A stretch of DNA of 60,000 bases, taken from assembly GCA_914767715.1 (NCBI GenBank), contig OU612070.1:12605501-12665500 (forward strand), in the 5' to 3' direction. Under the pieces are notes generated by a model. The model had not been told where the DNA came from, made no database searches, and was given only the letters and a program-made list of their open reading frames with translations. The DNA is from Membranipora membranacea (lineage: Eukaryota; Bryozoa; Gymnolaemata; Cheilostomatida; Membraniporidae). This document shows, in pieces, positions 38,391-50,712 of this stretch; the first letter of the stretch is position 1; each line of letters opens with the position of its first letter. The translations under genes were made by a program, and so were the position numbers.

Positions 38391-40451
38391 AGATTGTCAT
38401 TTAATGATGACTCTATCTATCTTCAATCATTGCCATTGCCAACACAGTATCCTGTATGGACTTTTTATATAGCCATCTGGACCCCATATTCATAATCATA
38501 TTCGTAGACATTCTACTTTTTTTAATATTACAGCAGTGTGAACTGTTTTGTCACTCTACAGGGCGCAGGTGCGGAGTGATTATCATTCTTTGTTGAAAAT
38601 CAATATAATGCACTAATAAGATGATTGATATTGTAATTTGAAACCTTTTTACACCTCAGAGTGTGGCATTGAGAACGTACTGGCGTCAATATGCTGTATT
38701 ATGCTTCTTCCTAGCAATACAATTAAAGATAGGTCTCATAAAATGTTTATTGATTATTTATTGTAGTTGTTAGTTGGTAAATTACTAAAAAGATATGCCA
38801 TCTACATGAGTTGGGAAGTCCTCTATATTGGTGTCAAAGTCTCCTTTTACATTAAGCTGCTGTTTAGTTTTACAACCATCGGTGGGCAGTATGATAAATG
38901 ATAACAGCGAGTCTAAACCAGGCATTAGTACAGAGTTCTCTGAGGCACCGAAATCAAACCAAAATAAATCAAGCCCTTTCAGTATTTTTTTTTGGTTTAG
39001 GAAAGAAATATGCTGACTTGAAAGCTCTAATTGTGATTCATTCAATATCTAAATAAAAATTGAGTCTAAGAAAACATCAACACAATTGTATGAGCAGCAC
39101 ACTGCAATGATCCTTTATTTTCAGAAGCAGATTTCATTAATTGAAGACCAAGATAAGTCATTAAAATGAATCTGTTGCGAATAATTCCAGAATATCAGAA
39201 ATGGAATGGAAATAGTTACAGAATAGCAATAAATATTACCTTATAATGACAATTTGTGTCCTTCCCGCCTCATCAGGCCTCCTTGAGTTTTCTCAAACAC
39301 TTCAATGTTTTAAATACTTCTCTTATATGAACTAAACTCCAATGGTAGCCCATTTATGAGCTACATGGATCTTATAATAGTTTGTCATGATACCCAATAA
39401 AAAGCAATAATATAACAGATAGGTGCAATATGATATACATGCAACGGGTACATCACAATCATGTTTCACACCACAGCTAGTCTTGATCTACAGCCATGGC
39501 CATAGAAGTCTTATATAATAAATAATAACTATGAGGTGTTATATAAAGCATAATAACTATATATACGGCCATAAGTGACACCCACCACCACCCACCCTCC
39601 CCGCTGACAATAACGTTAACATGAGTGACTATCTCATGTTGATCATCTTGTTGTCTCCTCTTTATACATATTAAGATAACTCCAAACTCTTGGACTTATC
39701 ATTTTGCTGATTATCAATACGACGAGTTTGTGTGGTTGACCTGCATGATCAATGGTGAGAAGGGGTGGAAAAGTAGATGTAAATACTGTAAGTCTAAGGC
39801 TTCTACTTCGATAGCTAGTGAGAGAAATTAAATTTTTAGTTGTAGCTAATCTACCGCTGCCGTCAACATATCAATGAACCTGCGCAATAATACCACTCAA
39901 TACTGTGCACCAATCATATTACCAATTCTGATGTGAATGTAAAACATTTAGCAAAGTGAAGTTTGTTTATTCGAACCAAGAAAGTTCTCAGCTGGGGAAA
40001 TCAAGCTGTTGAGTAGTTGATTGTTACCAAATATCATGTTTTTATAATTGGCCCTAGTTACCTGCCCAATTACTGATGCAATTGTTAACTGATATTTTTC
40101 CTCAAATGTCAATGCTGCATGGTGATTTTATAAGCAACTGATAGCTGCTACAGATGACACAGTTAGCACTCGATATCTGAGCTACAAAGTTTACCAAACT
40201 GAGCTGAAATATTGCTTTTTGTTTGTGTAAGGTTTTCACCTACAAGAATGAGGTGAGGTGATGACATCACTGTTGATAACAACCAGATTTAGACAATGTT
40301 TTGCTTCAATTTTCATCAGAATTTTCAAAAGACATTTTCTGATCTGTGGTTTAGGTATATATATATATGAAATGATAATGAAAAATAATATTCATTTCTT
40401 ATCTTTCAAACAGGCAATTTTTGTGTAGTAAGTTGTCGTTTCTTTTATCAG

Positions 40452-41903
40452 TTGGATCGCTCCAGTTATTTTGTTATGGAATGGTATTGTGACATGTAAG
40501 GCCTTTCAAACATATAAGTTGGACATTCCTAATGGCTGGTCAGTGCCTGGCACCTGTAGTCTGTCAGGTACAGGAGCCATCTGGAGGGGGGTGGGTCATA
40601 CAACTGTAAAGGGGGGCGGAGCTGTGAACAGCTTTGGATCCGATTTCGCTTTGGTAGACCATGTAAGTTGTATTATCCTCGACTTGTTGTAGATTGATGG
40701 CATCATAAATTTGTAATCTGTTATTAGATATATTGTGTTGTTACGTGGCAGTATAGGCCATTTTTGCACCCTCATGTCCTGGTAGCAATATCAGCGTAGC
40801 CCAAAGTAAAAAACCAACGCTATTAAAACATTGAATCTGAATTTGGTAGAGTAATAGATTGTTATGTTTAGACTAACTGACAACCTAGACCATGGTGCGC
40901 ATGGTTAGAATGTTCTTTCTAATGATTATGTAATAATTAGCTGAGATGTATAGCGATAAATTTGATATTGTAGACTTGGACACTTGACTTGTGTAATAAA
41001 GGCAGTGATGGAGTCAGCAATGGTGAAGAATTGGGCGATCCCAACTGTGTCTGGGCCACAGGAAAATTCATGAGCAAGACGAAACTGTGCAAGTAACTAT
41101 TTGCAAATGAAAAAAGCTGTTTTAACGTGCTTTTATTTTGCCTTTACTCCTTTGTTATTTATTTGAGAAAAATAAAACAACTCTTTGGATGTAGCAATAT
41201 GATAAAATCCAATACCAAATTCCTATTGAATTTTGAAGCAGGAGCAGTTTATAACTGTCTTAATTCTGATGAATATAAATAACATGTAATTGATGGTGTA
41301 AGGTTTTGGGTCTGTGATTCTTTTAAAGACTGCAATCTACTTAGTCCTGTCTTTATCTCCACTCTATTCTAATCTTAGTTGCTGCATATTAGTTCGTTTT
41401 AGCCGCAGAGCAGAGCCAGTCTACTGTTAGGTTGCATCATATCAAATTGTAATTTCTATTTTTTGATTGGAGAAATAAATCTATTTCAGGACAAACACCT
41501 GCAGGAATGGCAATATCTCATCCAGGAATATGTGAGCCTGTAAACTCTGAGAACTGTAAGCAACTGAAAACATGGGTATCCTCGTGCCAAGCAGCTAGTG
41601 TTATGGTCACTAACTCTACATCCAGTCCTACCCCTACCCCTACAACTAAACACTCTCCACCACCACAACGGTTACAGTTGCTGAGGCAAGCACCAAAGTA
41701 CCTGCCGATGGTAATACTACCAGAGCACCTGCTACTGAAACTTCTCCTCAAAGCTTTACATCAGCTGTTCGTCTACCAAGCAGATAGCGACTCAGAGCAA
41801 CAGTTTTGAGAGTCATAATAATGGAGCGAGGAATAGTTGCCATGCAGTGTGGAAGTCAGCTGGACTTGGCCTGCTGCTCATGGTGGCAATGGTGTTAGTA
41901 TGA
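40452..41903 (+). pseudogene. Temptin-like secreted protein gene, right copy (multiple lesions)
   Basis: This is the mirror partner of 13107-14335, with exons 40452-40662, 40974-41061 and 41490-41903. Exon 1 is open through a signal-peptide-like start (IAPVILLWNGIVTCKAFQ), IPNGWSVPGTC and VGHTTVKGGGAVNSFGSDF. Exon 2 has lost six bases of the DSDGDG motif (it reads KGSDGVSNGEELGDPNCVW). The donor after exon 2 is GA where the left copy has GT. Exon 3 keeps ISHPGICEP but shifts frame in the Pro/Thr stalk near 41640-41680 and again near 41765. The hydrophobic C-terminus (GLGLLLMVAMVLV) is retained in frame at the end. The damage differs from that in the left copy, so decay or sequence error happened independently. 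Confidence 0.78.
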
Positions 41904-42925
41904 TCACTTTTTGGCATGGTCTTTACATCAAATTGTCCTCTTTTTTACCGAGTGCAAATAACTACAAATTGAAAATTATTTACCAAAGTTGTGTCTACTG
42001 ATATTTATTTGTTTGCAGTGAGTGAACTTTTTGTCTTTTAATCTCTTTTCTTTGGTAAATCTCTTTATTATCTTTATTCTTGCAAAAAATTGTGACAAAA
42101 TCTGTCACTTTAAAAATAGCATAATATAATCACAGAAACTCGGAGTGTTTGCTTGCTCAAAGGTTAGGAGCATACATGACAAGTTTCCGGCATTCCATTG
42201 CATTCGAATCTGAATGTCAGCAATTAGTCAAAATCATAATAATCTATATTTGATATAAATAATAATATGATACTATAAATTATCAGATAGAACTATTTGT
42301 GTTGGTATCCAACAGCGATATTGGTGGCTATTATAATGTTGTTGCAGCTGTCTTGCACACATGATGAAGATGAGAAAATTCTGGCACCTTTATTACTGGA
42401 GTAGCAGCAAGGCTCTACCCATGCACATATCTCATGTAGTTTGTTTGATCCCAATTGTTGATTTGTTGACATCTCAATCGCATAATTTTTCTATTGAATT
42501 TAAGAACTGGGACACAAAAAATGACATATATTGTTAAAACGGGAAAGAGGTAAAGGGCTCCCATTGTAGTCTACTCCCGGTTCTCTCCATGATATTTTGC
42601 TCACAACTCTCTGTCGGCTACTTAAGACATTCGATTCAAATAAAATTTTACCAGTAAATTTCCCTCACCGAATACAGTGATATTTAAAGGATGGATGTCA
42701 TAACATGCTGGAATATAGTTTGAGAAAACCTGATCCTTCGGATTGTGGCACATGATTCGTCATGACATAATGGTATGAAATACTATTATTTAAGAGCCAT
42801 ATCAGCATATAGCTGGCGTGGTAATAACTTTAATGAGACACAAATAATCACAGCCCATTGTCTATCTGTGAATTATCACTTCAACAAACAGTGTAGTTAT
42901 GAGCTCATTTTACAGTCAAAGCCTA

Positions 42926-42971
42926 TGGATTAGCCACACCAAAGAACTAACTCTTTGGTGTGGCTAATCCA
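42926..42971. repeat. Hairpin with 19-bp perfect stem
   Basis: The stem tggattagccacaccaaag pairs with ctttggtgtggctaatcca around an eight-base loop. Related but less perfect hairpins occur at 44647-44690 and 11950-12000 in sister tandem units. Confidence 0.85.
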
Positions 42972-45965
42972 TCAATAGGCTAATATATGAACTAACTCTA
43001 ACTCCTTGGCCACACAGTAGCCTCTTTATCGAATGAAAATAATTAAAGTACTAAGCAAATGAGGGGGTGCACGGGGATTGATCATGTGTAGTGACAGGCA
43101 AGACCATTGGCTGATCAGTGTAATTAGAGGCGTAGAATGGGCTTGGTCTCCACCTCTAACAGCCAGTCCACGTTGCGTTCTCAAGTGATCAAGTGTGTTA
43201 TATAAGAAATTGTGATTTGCAGACACCTATAAATAAAGTTGAATAGCAGCATTTGATATAGCTATTGATATGTTGGCTCATCACACCTTGGATTATAGGA
43301 TTTTATTACAACGGCCAATTTCAATCTTGACAACGGTATCTAGGCAACCTCTAACACATCAATCATAAACGTCAAAATTGACCAATAAATTTGAAGCGGA
43401 TGATTTGAAATCATTGGGACTGGGCAATTTTGATGTATTTTCACCACGTTCCGGTGCGATTTTTGGAATAAAACTTTATTGGGCAAGTGTATCACACAAT
43501 TATGCTTTAGCACATACGATTCTCATTAAAAAAAATTAACTACTGCTCATCTTATTTCCGAAAAAGCAAGAGGAATTTGAATGCTGCTAACCCCATTTGA
43601 ATTTGATATGGCTGGGTAATCGTTTTTCGTTGACTGGGCCTTATATACCCGTCAAGCCACTTTAAGAACAGCTTATTCATATTTATCATTATTATGAGTA
43701 GTTGTACATCAACTTGTTGGTGAGCCCTTCACCCAGCAGTGTAATTATCAGCACATTATTTAAGGTAAACACTATAGAAAACTTAGGATTAGCCACACAC
43801 AAGCCTTATTATATGTTGAACATCATTGATAATAGCTTCACCAAGAGCAGTTCTACGTAAACTTTCAGACGATAAACATCAGGCAAGGGTGAACAGTGAA
43901 AAGTGGAAAATGCAAGTTCACCATAGAATTGCTACTACTTAAAATATACTAGGAATGCTGCCACATGACTACTGAATGTGTAGAAGGCTGGTTTGACCTG
44001 ACGATTACTCAATGGAAGATGTGACTGGTCTGTTGAAGCGATAGGAAGATGATGAACCATCTTTGGTAGGTTCATCGCAGTTGCAACTTTATATCGACCT
44101 AGAAATAAGTCTCAAACACAATGCACTCTTTCCATGTTTAAAAGTGTCATACTACAATCTAATATTGTGATTTATTCTCTTATTGCTCCCAATATTTTTA
44201 ATTTCTCTCTTTTACAAATATATGGTTCTAAGTGCCCATACATATCCATCTCTATTTGTAGTCCATATCTGATTCTCATTATGGTGTTTCACTCACAACT
44301 CTCTAGCTACTTGATACATTCCCTTCAAATCAACTATACCGATAAATATCTCTCGCTGTATACTGTGAAGTTTCAAGGATGGAAGCCATCACATGCTGGA
44401 ATATAGTTTGCAAAAAATTATCCTCCAGATTGTGTTCATAATTTATTATGGCACATTGTCGGACCAACATATAGCTGGTGTCATTGATAAGAATATATAT
44501 CAATGGCTGGTGTGCTATTGACACAAATAATCACAGCCCATTGTCTATCTGTGAATTATTAGTGACATATTGGTGAGCTCACTGTACAAACAGTGTAACT
44601 ATGAGCTCATTCTACAGTCAACGCTATATAAAGCTTAGGGATAGGACACACCAAAGAGTTAGAGGAACTAACTCTAACTCTTTGGCCACACACAAGCTTT
44701 ATTATCTAATGGACGTAATTAAAAACAGCTTCACTGATTGTAGTTGTAGTAGAGTAGTTGCATATCAGCTTGTTTGGTAAGCTCACAAACAGCGTAATTA
44801 TGAGCTCTTTTTACAATCAACACCAAGGAAAGCTAAAGGATTAGCCACACACAAGCGTTACTGTTTATTGGACAGCATTGAAAATAGCTTGATCAAGAGC
44901 AGTATTACATCAACTTTCAGACGATGAACATCAGACGATGATGAACAGTGAGAAAGTGGATAATGCAGTTCACCATCAGATTGTTACTACTAAGAATACT
45001 GCCACATAACTGCTGATTGTGTTTCTTCCTGTGTAGGAGGTTGATTTGACCTGATGTTCGAAGATGATGAACCGGCTTTGGTGAGTTTATTGCACATGTA
45101 ACCGAATTGGAATCTTAAACACAACTCACTAGAAGTCGAGTTTCGTACAGGAAGAAAAGTGTCATATCATTCTGGTTTTATTCCGGATAACCAACTTTTG
45201 GTTTTTGGTCCTCCACAATTTTATTTTCTGACAGCCGCAACACTTCCTCCTTGTCTGTGGTCATCTAACTACCCGCCCAACTCTGTTTCTTCAAATAGTG
45301 GATTGTCTAGTATTTATATTATTAGCCTTTCTGATGCAAGTTATTTCTCTATTTGTTCTGACCCTTAGAGCCAAGCACTTCACCCTTGCCAAATGCCGCA
45401 CTGATCGCATCTGCCGATCTAGCCTTTCTTGAAAAGATTTTACTCCTTGTTGTTTGTGGCTTCTTCCAATCTTGCATATTTGATATGACCCACAATCAAT
45501 ATAAGGAAGGATAGAATCTTGTTGTTTACCTCGTTCTATTCCTACATTGTTAGGTATCGGTTTACCCTGCTCATCCCTTTCTCCTTTCTACAACAGGACA
45601 CCCTGTTAATAACAAAGTCCCAAACTTCCCCCTCGATCAATATTTATGGATACGAACTGATAGGTTTAGTGGTTGTCCTCTCCTGTCTTCTAGTTGGGGG
45701 GGACTCCCGGTAAATTGACATATTGAGCTCAAAAGCTTGGGAAACCGGATGAAACGCGGCAGTTCAAATGTGGGATGCGAATTTGAATGAGGTTGTTATT
45801 AACGTATAAACCATAAAATTATTTATAAAATCCCCATGCACATGCTGATTTAAGTCTGCATTGTACATGTTGATGATCAGATCACTAACAAATGCATGCA
45901 AGTACAATCTCAGTATACTATATTTTTAACGATGGATGCCTTCGCTTGCAGGAATATAGTCTGAG

Positions 45966-45979
45966 CCCCCCCCCCCCCC
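45966..45979. repeat. Poly-C tract
   Basis: A run of about 13-14 C bases within a right-arm tandem unit. A shorter run occurs at 15025-15035. Such runs are frequent sites of length error. Confidence 0.8.
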
Positions 45980-46238
45980 AGACTTGAGTTTGAGAAAGAT
46001 TGAGGCACCAGATTGTGTCACATCATCTGTCATGAGCTTAAAGCTAGTGTGGTATCGATTTTAATGAGACACAAATAATCACAGCCCATCATTTATCTGT
46101 CATTATTGGTGGCATGAGGGCAAAGCTCAATTTACATACAGTGTAATCATGAGCTCATTTTGTGGTCAACACTAAGGAAAGCTTAGGGATTAGCCACACA
46201 CAAGCCTTATCATCTGATGGACACCATTGAAAACAGCT

Positions 46239-46352
46239 ACACAATGACCAGTTCTACTGGTCATTGTGTAGCACATGACCAGTTCTACACAATGACCAGT
46301 TCTACACAATGACCAGTTCTACACAATGACCAGTTCTACACAATGACCAGTT
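46239..46352. repeat. 17-bp minisatellite with one inverted unit
   Basis: The unit acacaatgaccagttct repeats about six times, and the second copy is inverted (actggtcattgtgtag), making a hairpin at the 5' end. The other arm units have only a single related word (ccaaagagcagttctacg type), so this expansion is local. Confidence 0.88.
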
Positions 46353-46658
46353 TTACATAGCTTTCAGACGACAAACATCAGGCAAGTGTGGACAGTGAAA
46401 ATGTGGAAACTGCAAATTCACCATAATATGACAGATTGCTACTAGTGTACTAAAATGTACAAAGAATGCGACCACATTATTACTGATTGTGTTTCTTCTT
46501 GTATAGGAGGCTGACTGGACCTGAAAATTGCACAATGAACAATCCGGCTGTTGTGCTGAAACGAAAGGTGTTTTGAACTTTATTTCTACCTAAAATTGAG
46601 GCACAAACACAATGCGCCTATCCACTTGGTTGGATTTGTATTCTCTTAAACACTGGCA

Positions 46659-46892
46659 TCAAGCTAGTGATTTCTTTTTTCTTCGGAATACCATGATGTG
46701 GTTATAATCTGTCTTCAACCTTGTGTTTTTTCTGACATCCCCGTTATTTTCATTGTGGTCCTCCGGGTTTTTTGTGTGTTCTTGTGTTTCCCAGAAATCG
46801 GCCAAAGTTTGCTTTTCCTTTTTGAGCGATGGGGAGTTAGTGTTCCGGTGATATGGTGATATCACTATGCCCTCTTTTTCAACCCTTTCCAA
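46659..46892 (-). other. Arm-conserved segment with charged open frame
   Basis: The frame reads ERVEKEGIVISPYHRNTNS then KKEKQTLADFWETQEHTKN. The left counterpart near 9760-9940 keeps the DNA (gatatcaaccggaacact, agcaaagtttggcc) but not the frame. Related copies of the aagtttg..gatg..tgac word lie near 4110, 7290 and 11290. It is probably part of the repeated non-coding module. Confidence 0.25.
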
Positions 46893-47749
46893 TGTTGCAG
46901 TTGTTCATGGTTGGTCTTAGCTTAAAAGTCAACTAGAAAGTTCATTATCAGGCTCGCATTGAAACTCAACCTAGAAAAAATAATTTCTTGGAATGCTTGG
47001 TCCCCTTTTTCAATGCCCTCTGCTGATATATTTTTTAGAATTAATTGATGGGTTTTCATGTTGCAGGCCCTCGACTTTGTTCTGACAGCCACATCACTTC
47101 TTTCTTATTTTGTGGTCTGAAGGGATTTGCTGTCCCACATTGGTCAACAACAACCATACATTTTAACTGTTTTCTGTTTACCCTGGGCACTGGGCGTTTT
47201 TCTTCATCATATCATTCAGTGCTATATATGCCATTTTCTCAACTTTTCGCCCTGACCAATATTGCATCTGTTCGTACATTTTTCCCTCAAGTATATTGTA
47301 ATTCTTTTAATGACTAGATGTCTGATAACCTCAACTTGGTTTTTTTATTATCTCATTCATCTTTTCTTTTCTAACAGCCACAACACTTCCTAATTCTCTG
47401 GCTGTCTAACATCTGCCAAATTTTGCTGTTCTCTTAAAGTCTGGTCCAAATATTCCCCTCTCTTGCTGCAAACTATGTCACCCTGTTTATTAATTTATGA
47501 GACTATGATGTAGTTATTGTTCTTACAGCAGATCCATTAGCTACGGTCTTTCTCATATATACCATAACTTGTTGTCATTGTCGGAAGCTATTTCGACCTC
47601 CTTTGGAGTGATAGCTTTCAAATCAACTACTTCATTGATAAATGTTGAGCGCACATATAGCTCATAATCTTCAATCTCACTGCTAGAGTCATTTAACCGC
47701 GCTATCCAACCTATGGCTATGGTTTTACGCCACCCTTAACTGTTGTACA

Positions 47750-47975
47750 CTATACAGCCATGTAATTGTAGGAGGTAGCTACATCATGATGACTGTCACT
47801 TAACGTTTCCAGTTTGATTTTGAGAGATTTGTTGTAGTAATCCAGAGCTTTATCATGGTCACCTTCATTGAAGTACACCTCAGCAATGTTATTTAAGTAG
47901 GTAGCTATATCAGGATGATTCTTACCTAATGTGTCCTGTTCATGTTGAGTTCTGTCTGAATGTATCTTCTTAATG
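47750..47975 (-). pseudogene. Kinesin-light-chain-type TPR fragment
   Basis: The minus strand reads HPDIATYLNNIAEVYFNEGD then HDKALDYYNKSLKIKLETLS, followed by HHDVATSYNYMAV and a stop at 47750-47752. This is the 42-residue TPR repeat typical of kinesin light chain and of many NB-ARC/TPR proteins (HPDVAxSLNNLAxxYxxxGxYxxAxxYxxxALxI). Fewer than two repeats are present, with an upstream stop near 47978. It has no left-arm partner, so it arrived in or survives only in the right arm. It could be a terminal exon, but I see no acceptor. Confidence 0.75.
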
Positions 47976-48409
47976 AATTAGTGACAGGCTGCTTTTAATA
48001 GCACAGGTCATCTTGTCAGCTCCTGCCTTCCCTCGTTGATTGTATTGAAGTATGTATATTCTCTCCGTTTGTAGCTGCAGCATCATCGTTGTTAGGCGCA
48101 GCATCTGTGTACCAAGCGGAAAAATATTTTCCGCAACAGAACATGGATTGTGATAATAAATAATGATCATAATAAAATAAGAACTCTTTTTTTTTGGATT
48201 AAAATTGACGAATGATTAATTTCAGACACAGATTTAATGATCACTGGTTTGACATTTGCCACAGTTTCCTGCAGACTGTCACATTAGACTTGTATACAGA
48301 TAGTTGTAGGTCTTCCAACATACATCTGTATCGGCTACTCTGGACCCTGTTTTAAACTGTAGATTTTGCCAACACCAGACTGGGTAACAGAAGGGGGGAA
48401 CTAAGTAGT

Positions 48410-48720
48410 CTCTATCCCATCTAGAGCGCTAGTGACACGCCATTCACCACATTCAGCCACATCGGCCATGTACCGTTTCAAAACCGTCCACGTGTAGACC
48501 TCGACATAATCCCACGATTACTAAAATTGCTTATCCGGTAATACTTCAAATAGTTCTCATGGAAATAGTTGAACTCGCCTACATCTCTGGCTCTAAGAGG
48601 AGTTATGGGAAGGGACATCAATTTCATTGACTCACTTTGTGGTGCCTGTTGTAACTCATTAGCTCTGAACATTATCTCTTCATCCACTCTAACATAAGCA
48701 TTATCCCTGTTACCAGCCAT
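48410..48720 (-). pseudogene. Unrecognised duplicated exon-like module, copy 1
   Basis: The frame begins with ATG (48718-48720): MAGNRDNAYVRVDEEIMF, later SLPITPLRARDVGEFNYFHE. It loses frame before the segment that in copy 2 (55890-56190) reads YVWMGNVSNREATHLIQYYV. The two copies are about 7.4 kb apart and in the same orientation. Each breaks at a different place: copy 2 shifts frame at HYF, this copy within NRG/MSRSTRG. The family is unknown. Confidence 0.4.
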
Positions 48721-49282
48721 GTTTCAACTACATTACATAGTGACCTCAATGTTTAATGGTAAATTATTAATAGTATAGAATGTAAGCTGAGACTGTTTTA
48801 GGGCCCTTTTGCGAGACTATTGAATACTATTTACGTTAATTTATATGTAATTTGGTAAATTACTAAAACTTAAGTCTTTAATCAGGAGTAGTGTCAGCAA
48901 AATAACCTGAATTAATGAAGCTAGTATCTAATCAAAAGCCTCAAAATCCAAAGTCTGAAAGCTCTCAATAAACCTCTAAACCAAATTAAAAAGTCCTCGA
49001 AAACAGCAGTGAAAAGCTTGTCAACAGATTATTATCAAGCTAAAACCTGTCCTGAGTTTGAAGGCGATAAACAATGTTTACCTCTGATTAATTCGTACAA
49101 AATAGGCCATTTTCCGCTTCTCTGTCCTTTCATGTTGATCTTCCTCTGGGTCTCAGCGAATGTGAGCTTCCTGACAGCCGACGCCACTGCAAGGGACTGT
49201 CTAGTCCCACCTATCCTGAAGATTCTCGTGACCTGTAAAAAAGTATTGCATATTGGAAAAGCGCAGATTGAACAACCCTGTA

Positions 49283-49500
49283 TCATTTTTTCTTGGCAAG
49301 CATATGGCTTGGCAAAATATGCTTGGATGTGTTTCCAGCTGGATTATTCAGATATCCTTGATATCGAGAACGGGTGTTGAATAACAATGCTTGTCGAACC
49401 GCATTGGCTACCACTTGTGGGACTCCAGCTCTTTCTGCCATCAAATTGTCCAGAGTTGATAGGCTCTCAACATACCTATATGAGAGGCTGGAATTCCTAC
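49283..49500 (-). pseudogene. Unassigned open frame in transposon-rich block
   Basis: Minus-strand reading gives YVESLSTLDNLMAERAGVPQ, then AVRQALLFNTRSRYQGYL and a stop at 49283-49285. It lies between MULE-like and KLC-TPR fragments and has no left-arm partner. I cannot name the family. Confidence 0.25.
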
Positions 49501-49874
49501 CTGTTTAATTGTCATCTTGTGTGTGCGAAGATTCTGTTCTCTGCTGTGGTTGTGTCGCCCAATCGCTACTAAATTCTCTCCCTTTTGAGTCACACTGACC
49601 CTGCAACTCATTTACAACAATCCCAGTATGTTTCTCTTATACGTACATAGTGGAAGCCGTTGTTAGATCACAGGCTGTCTTTACCTTTTCTGAAACCACC
49701 TTCAAATACCTATACCTGAAATTAGCAAAAAATTCAGCAATAAATAATAGTCAATAATTGGTGTGATATGAAGTTTGAGGTTCTGCCTGCAGACATAAAG
49801 TCTACTGGTTTTATAGAGTGCTATCAACTATGTCAGACAAAACGACTAGGCTGGGAACAAAGCAATGCATATTA

Positions 49875-49978
49875 CCTGTGTTTCATCCCATTGTGCCACC
49901 CCTCCACATCATTATTGTCGAGCAAGTCCTTTGCTGGTCGAAAAGATTTGAAGGCCTTGAACAGCCCCAGCTCCTTAA
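49875..49978 (-). pseudogene. MULE-like transposase fragment (NDVEGWH motif)
   Basis: Minus strand: ELGLFKAFKSFRPAKDLL, then DNNDVEGWHNGMKHR ending at a donor-like gtaata. The N-N-D-V-E-G-W-H block is a landmark of animal MULE-type transposase proteins, where it is commonly preceded by RT. Sequence upstream is not open for long. The same motif recurs at 55412-55432. Confidence 0.45.
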
Positions 49979-50518
49979 TACGTCATACCACTACCTGGCT
50001 CCAGTAAAATGCGAAGCCTCTCATCCCCACACCAGGTATTGACTCCCTCGCTGCCTTCAATATGCTGCAAAATCAATTGTATGACCTGTTATCTGTTGTT
50101 CTTGTCTGCATAAACTAATGATGACTTGATTTTCATCTCCATCATCGATACAAACTTTGACAAAATTGATCTGTCAGTAATTTTACACTCCAAATTTGAT
50201 GTTTGTATAATTTGGATTACCTGCTTCAAAGTCTGTCACAATGGACAGAGCTGCTGGCCTTGGTAGTTTCTCTAACTAAAAATAACAAGCAACTGTCCAC
50301 AGGAATCTTTGAATAACAATTGAATTTGAGGGATATCATATCATATTATTATAATTTTCCGATAGCTCTCCATTGGTATGTACATGTATGGTTAGTCAGA
50401 GACATATGTGGTTAGGAGGAGGGGGGGGGAGGTTAGATCAAAGTATACCTTCACTTTATCACATATCTTGTTGTAAAAGCTAAATCTCCATTGGTTAACA
50501 TTTTGCTGTAACGGTTAA

Positions 50519-50712
50519 TTATTTCTCTGCAAACTTTTCGATACCAGGAAACACTCCTTCCACCTTCCAGTATTTCATTGGGTTGGTGTCGTCTGGCTGT
50601 TTGGTAAGTTTGAGGTATTGTTCAATCTCAGCCTCTAGCTGCACCTCTTTTGTTTCTTCTACATACTTATCACAAGCATCAGAATCCAAAAAGATGAAAT
50701 AGTAACTGGATG
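50519..50712 (-). pseudogene. hAT transposase C-terminal (dimerisation) fragment
   Basis: The minus strand gives LEAEIEQYLKLTKQ, then NPMKYWKVEGVFPGIEKFAE and stop. This fits the hAT dimerisation block ExxxYL...(D/N)PLxWWK....FPxLxxLA, with one W changed to Y, and is truncated before the usual KYL..PATS. The match to the left arm begins just upstream (about 50720), so the fragment is right-arm-specific. Confidence 0.55.

Larger units (their letters stand above)
42630..46560. repeat. Tandem non-coding modules, three copies (right arm)
   Basis: The block with acaaataatcacagcccattgtctatctgtgaat occurs at 42840, 44521 and 46070. Each is followed, reading rightward, by the gagctcattttacagtcaa..gct and ccacacacaagcctta landmarks. 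The outer two correspond to the two left-arm units; the unit at about 42650-44320 is extra. Coordinate sums jump from 54949 to 56617 across it, about 1.67 kb. Confidence 0.7.

Noticed and set aside
38785-39045. 86-residue minus-strand open frame in the short right-only stretch
   Set aside because: It has no ATG at the start and no motif; its position opposite the left-only block made me check for homology to the membrane protein, but none was visible.
42630-46560. CRISPR-like array
   Set aside because: The repeats are 1.5-kb modules or a spacerless 17-bp minisatellite in animal DNA; there are no regular spacers.
49009-49380. 123-residue plus-strand open frame with a hydrophobic segment
   Set aside because: It overlaps an equally open minus-strand reading in the transposon-rich block and has no domain, splice sites or mirror copy.
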